Assembly: GCA_003605055.1 (NCBI GenBank)
Contig: QZKP01000013.1
Location: 1-50,010 of the forward strand
From: Desulfarculus sp.
GTDB lineage: Bacteria > Desulfobacterota > Desulfarculia > Desulfarculales > Desulfarculaceae
DNA length: 50,010 bases
Direction of reading: 5' to 3'
Positions 49,557 to 50,010 of the stretch are shown piece by piece (position 1 is the first letter of the stretch; each line of letters starts with the position of its first letter). A model generated the notes under the pieces. The model saw nothing but the letters and a program-made list of their open reading frames with translations, had not been told where the DNA came from and made no database searches. A program made the translations under genes and the position numbers.

Positions 49557-49831
49557 GGACTCCTCCCAATATCGTTTCCGGATATCACTGGAACCAGTTG
49601 GGAAAACAACTCGCAGCCGGGCGGGGCCGGCAAGGTTGTCCGGAGGGAAATGGAAGGCGGCCCAGGCCGAAGATCAGGCCAGGGGTCGAGCCAGGCCTTG
49701 ATTTGCAGAGGCGGCGTCACCAAGCGGCGTCTTACCTGATCTCCTGCGAAAAACCCGGCTTAGGCACTTGGCACCCCACCATAGCCGTCTTTAGGGCGCC
49801 AGTCAATCGGGCGGGTGGAGGCGGGCGGCCC

Positions 49832-50010
49832 TCAGGCGAACAGGGCCGCGGCCGCGTCGGCCATGGCCAGGCCGCGGGGGCTGGGGATGAGCCGGCCGCG
49901 GCCGATCTGGGCCCAGCCGCGTTCCTCCAGCTCGGCCAGGGCCCCGGCATACACCCGCCGGGGGCCGGCCCCCAGGATGGCGGCCAGGCGGGCCAGCTCC
50001 ACGCCGCGGG
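49832..50010 (-). CDS. hemW: HemW-like radical SAM protein, C-terminal fragment
   Basis: Only the last 58 codons are inside the window; the gene runs off the right edge. The stretch ends in a winged-helix-like tail with ALAELEERGW, RLIPSPRGLAMADAAAALF and a TGA at 49834-49832, matching the C-terminus of oxygen-independent coproporphyrinogen oxidase-like HemW proteins. HemW binds haem as a chaperone in known cases. Upstream of it, 49557-49831 shows no feature. Confidence 0.65.
   Translation of the reverse strand, partial: RGVELARLAAILGAGPRRVYAGALAELEERGWAQIGRGRLIPSPRGLAMADAAAALFA

Noticed and set aside
1-50010. CRISPR arrays, tRNA and rRNA genes
   Set aside because: No regular direct-repeat array and no tRNA- or rRNA-like stretch was seen by eye; a search with a covariance model would be decisive.

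Overview
This 50 kb window is high-GC, densely coded bacterial chromosome. The gene content fits an anaerobic or facultative Desulfobacterota (former Deltaproteobacteria), perhaps near Desulfarculales. The pointers are a multi-gene Hdr (heterodisulfide-reductase-like) electron-transfer operon with an MvhD-type domain, an ATP-driven 2-hydroxyacyl-CoA dehydratase/benzoyl-CoA-reductase-type pair, a selenophosphate synthetase that is itself a selenoprotein, and a LysR regulator of the selenium-metabolism type. Taxonomy is inferred from gene content only; no rRNA or tRNA gene was seen.

Layout. 0.1-2.7 kb: a small secreted protein, ruvB, a modular intergenic repeat and a YprB-like exonuclease. 2.75-4.5 kb: an AT-rich island with two tandem paralogues of a permuted NlpC/P60 (YiiX-like) fold, both carrying Tyr where the catalytic Cys is expected. 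4.5-9.8 kb: a DUF1566 protein and a lipid-transport operon (lipoprotein, STAS-MlaE, MlaF, MlaD, auxiliary lipoprotein). 9.8-14.8 kb: a GAF histidine kinase, lipoproteins, an alpha/beta hydrolase, an isochorismatase-like enzyme, a rhodanese with two in-frame UGA codons at its active-site Cys positions, and a DUF547 protein. 14.8-22.5 kb (minus strand): split HdrA, HdrA-MvhD, HdrC, HdrB, a lipoate-binding GcvH-like protein and a GlcD-GlcF-type fusion. 22.5-28.7 kb (plus strand): a strong sigma70-type promoter with an operator-like palindrome, then dehydratase, activase, acyl-CoA ligase, thiolase, an ATC-hydrolase-family protein and an Fe-S protein.

28.7-35.2 kb (minus strand): an AT-rich UvrD-like helicase, selD (Sec), a HAD protein, a selenium-type LysR regulator, a UbiB-like kinase and a phasin-like protein. 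35.4-38.3 kb: a PAS/GGDEF protein and a second copy of the intergenic repeat with 20-bp terminal inverted repeats. 38.3-44.3 kb (minus strand): a branched-chain-type ABC transporter, livFGMH plus two tandem substrate-binding genes. 44.4-50 kb: a 37-residue membrane protein, exonuclease III, a zinc-ribbon protein, hypothetical proteins, a B12-binding-type radical SAM enzyme, a secreted protein with two six-Cys repeats, and the 3' end of a hemW-like gene.

How the parts could work together: the Hdr operon, the hydroxyacid-oxidase-like fusion and the dehydratase/ligase/thiolase operon look like a catabolic block that moves low-potential electrons during acyl-CoA or organic-acid degradation. The Liv-type transporter could import substrates. 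The selenium genes could supply Sec for the UGA-containing rhodanese. These links are inferred from gene families and neighbourhood. The AT-rich genes at 2.7-4.5, 28.7-30.6 and 46.4-47.2 kb look like later acquisitions.
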